From positions 1 to 5,088 of the forward strand of contig JARIET010000218.1 of NCBI GenBank assembly GCA_031127185.1: a stretch of DNA of 5,088 bases. Reading direction: 5' to 3'. This stretch comes from Gemmatimonadota bacterium (GTDB lineage Bacteria; Gemmatimonadota; Gemmatimonadetes; Gemmatimonadales; Gemmatimonadaceae). A model generated the notes under the pieces. The model saw only the letters and a list, made by a program, of their open reading frames with translations. It did not search any database and was not told where the DNA came from. Shown here one piece after another: positions 4,952 through 5,088 of the stretch (its first letter is position 1; each line of letters opens with the position of its first letter). The translations under genes and the position numbers were made by a program.

Positions 4952-5088
4952 TCAGTTCGTCGCGGTAATTCGGAAAGGCACAGTCAGCGTCGCGATCGCC
5001 CCACCGCCCGGCGCATCTGCGAGCGTCAGCATGGCCCCATCTCCATAGAGTCGAGCGACCCGCTCTCGCAGGTTGGATATGCCGATTC
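4952..5088 (-). CDS. C-terminal end of a LytS-type sensor histidine kinase (partial)
   Basis: The last 44 residues of a protein entering from the right edge end at TGA 4954-4952. They read IGISNLRERVARLYGD, then GAMLTLADAPGGGAIATLTV and a PFRITATN tail. This is the end of a HATPase_c domain: the G-x-G-(I/L)-x-N-x-R-x-R-(V/L) stretch is the G2 box with its following helix, and the LYGD turn plus two strands around 'APGGGA' are typical of LytS/YehU (His_kinase PF06580) sensors, which normally signal to LytTR response regulators. The frame is open to the window edge, and its first complete codon is at 5086-5084. The sensor part and phospho-accepting His are outside the window. No response regulator follows downstream, since the next gene faces the other way, so any partner would be upstream or elsewhere. 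A weak GC stem (4937-4940 with 4945-4948) lies between the facing stops. Confidence 0.85.
   Translation of the reverse strand, partial: IGISNLRERVARLYGDGAMLTLADAPGGGAIATLTVPFRITATN

Overview
The window looks like chromosomal DNA from a high-GC, Gram-negative bacterium. The best guess is a Gemmatimonadota-type organism. The basis is the mix of small exported proteins, a stand-alone TonB-plug-like protein of a style common in that phylum, and signal peptides that all end in Ala-Gln. This assignment rests on recognised protein patterns, not on a database search. I see no mobile element, CRISPR array, tRNA or rRNA gene, and no clear sign of recent transfer.

Layout, left to right. A gene running off the left edge on the minus strand shows only its first 30 codons: a TTG start at 90 and a signal peptide. 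Bases 91-343 hold no convincing gene, only hairpins just after the next gene's stop. A minus-strand cluster of three genes then reads from 2296 down to 344. It encodes a small exported plug-domain-like protein (2296-1787), an AraC-family regulator whose start overlaps that gene's end (1823-975), and an exported DUF1579-like protein (898-344) that uses a GTG start with a good ribosome binding site. An 89-base divergent spacer (2297-2385) separates this cluster from a plus-strand single-domain PqiA-like membrane protein (2386-2925). Both flanking genes have a -10 box only 5-7 bases before the ATG, which suggests two leaderless transcripts.

The PqiA-like gene converges on a small exported beta-rich protein (3364-2954). 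A 235-base divergent spacer follows. It leads to a plus-strand exported protein that joins a TPR-like helical region to a six-bladed SMP-30/gluconolactonase-type beta-propeller (3600-4928). At the right edge, the last 44 residues of a LytS-type sensor histidine kinase lie on the minus strand (5088-4952), converging on the propeller gene.

Functionally this is mostly envelope and periplasmic biology: five exported proteins, one inner-membrane protein, one transcription factor and one sensor kinase. The plug/AraC/DUF1579 group is the only likely operon. The others appear to be single transcription units in divergent or convergent pairs. No obviously new multi-gene system is visible. The more interesting signals are the Ala-Gln signal-peptide ends shared by all five exported proteins, the paired leaderless promoters, the barrel-less plug protein coupled to an AraC regulator, and the single-domain PqiA-like protein without an MCE partner nearby.
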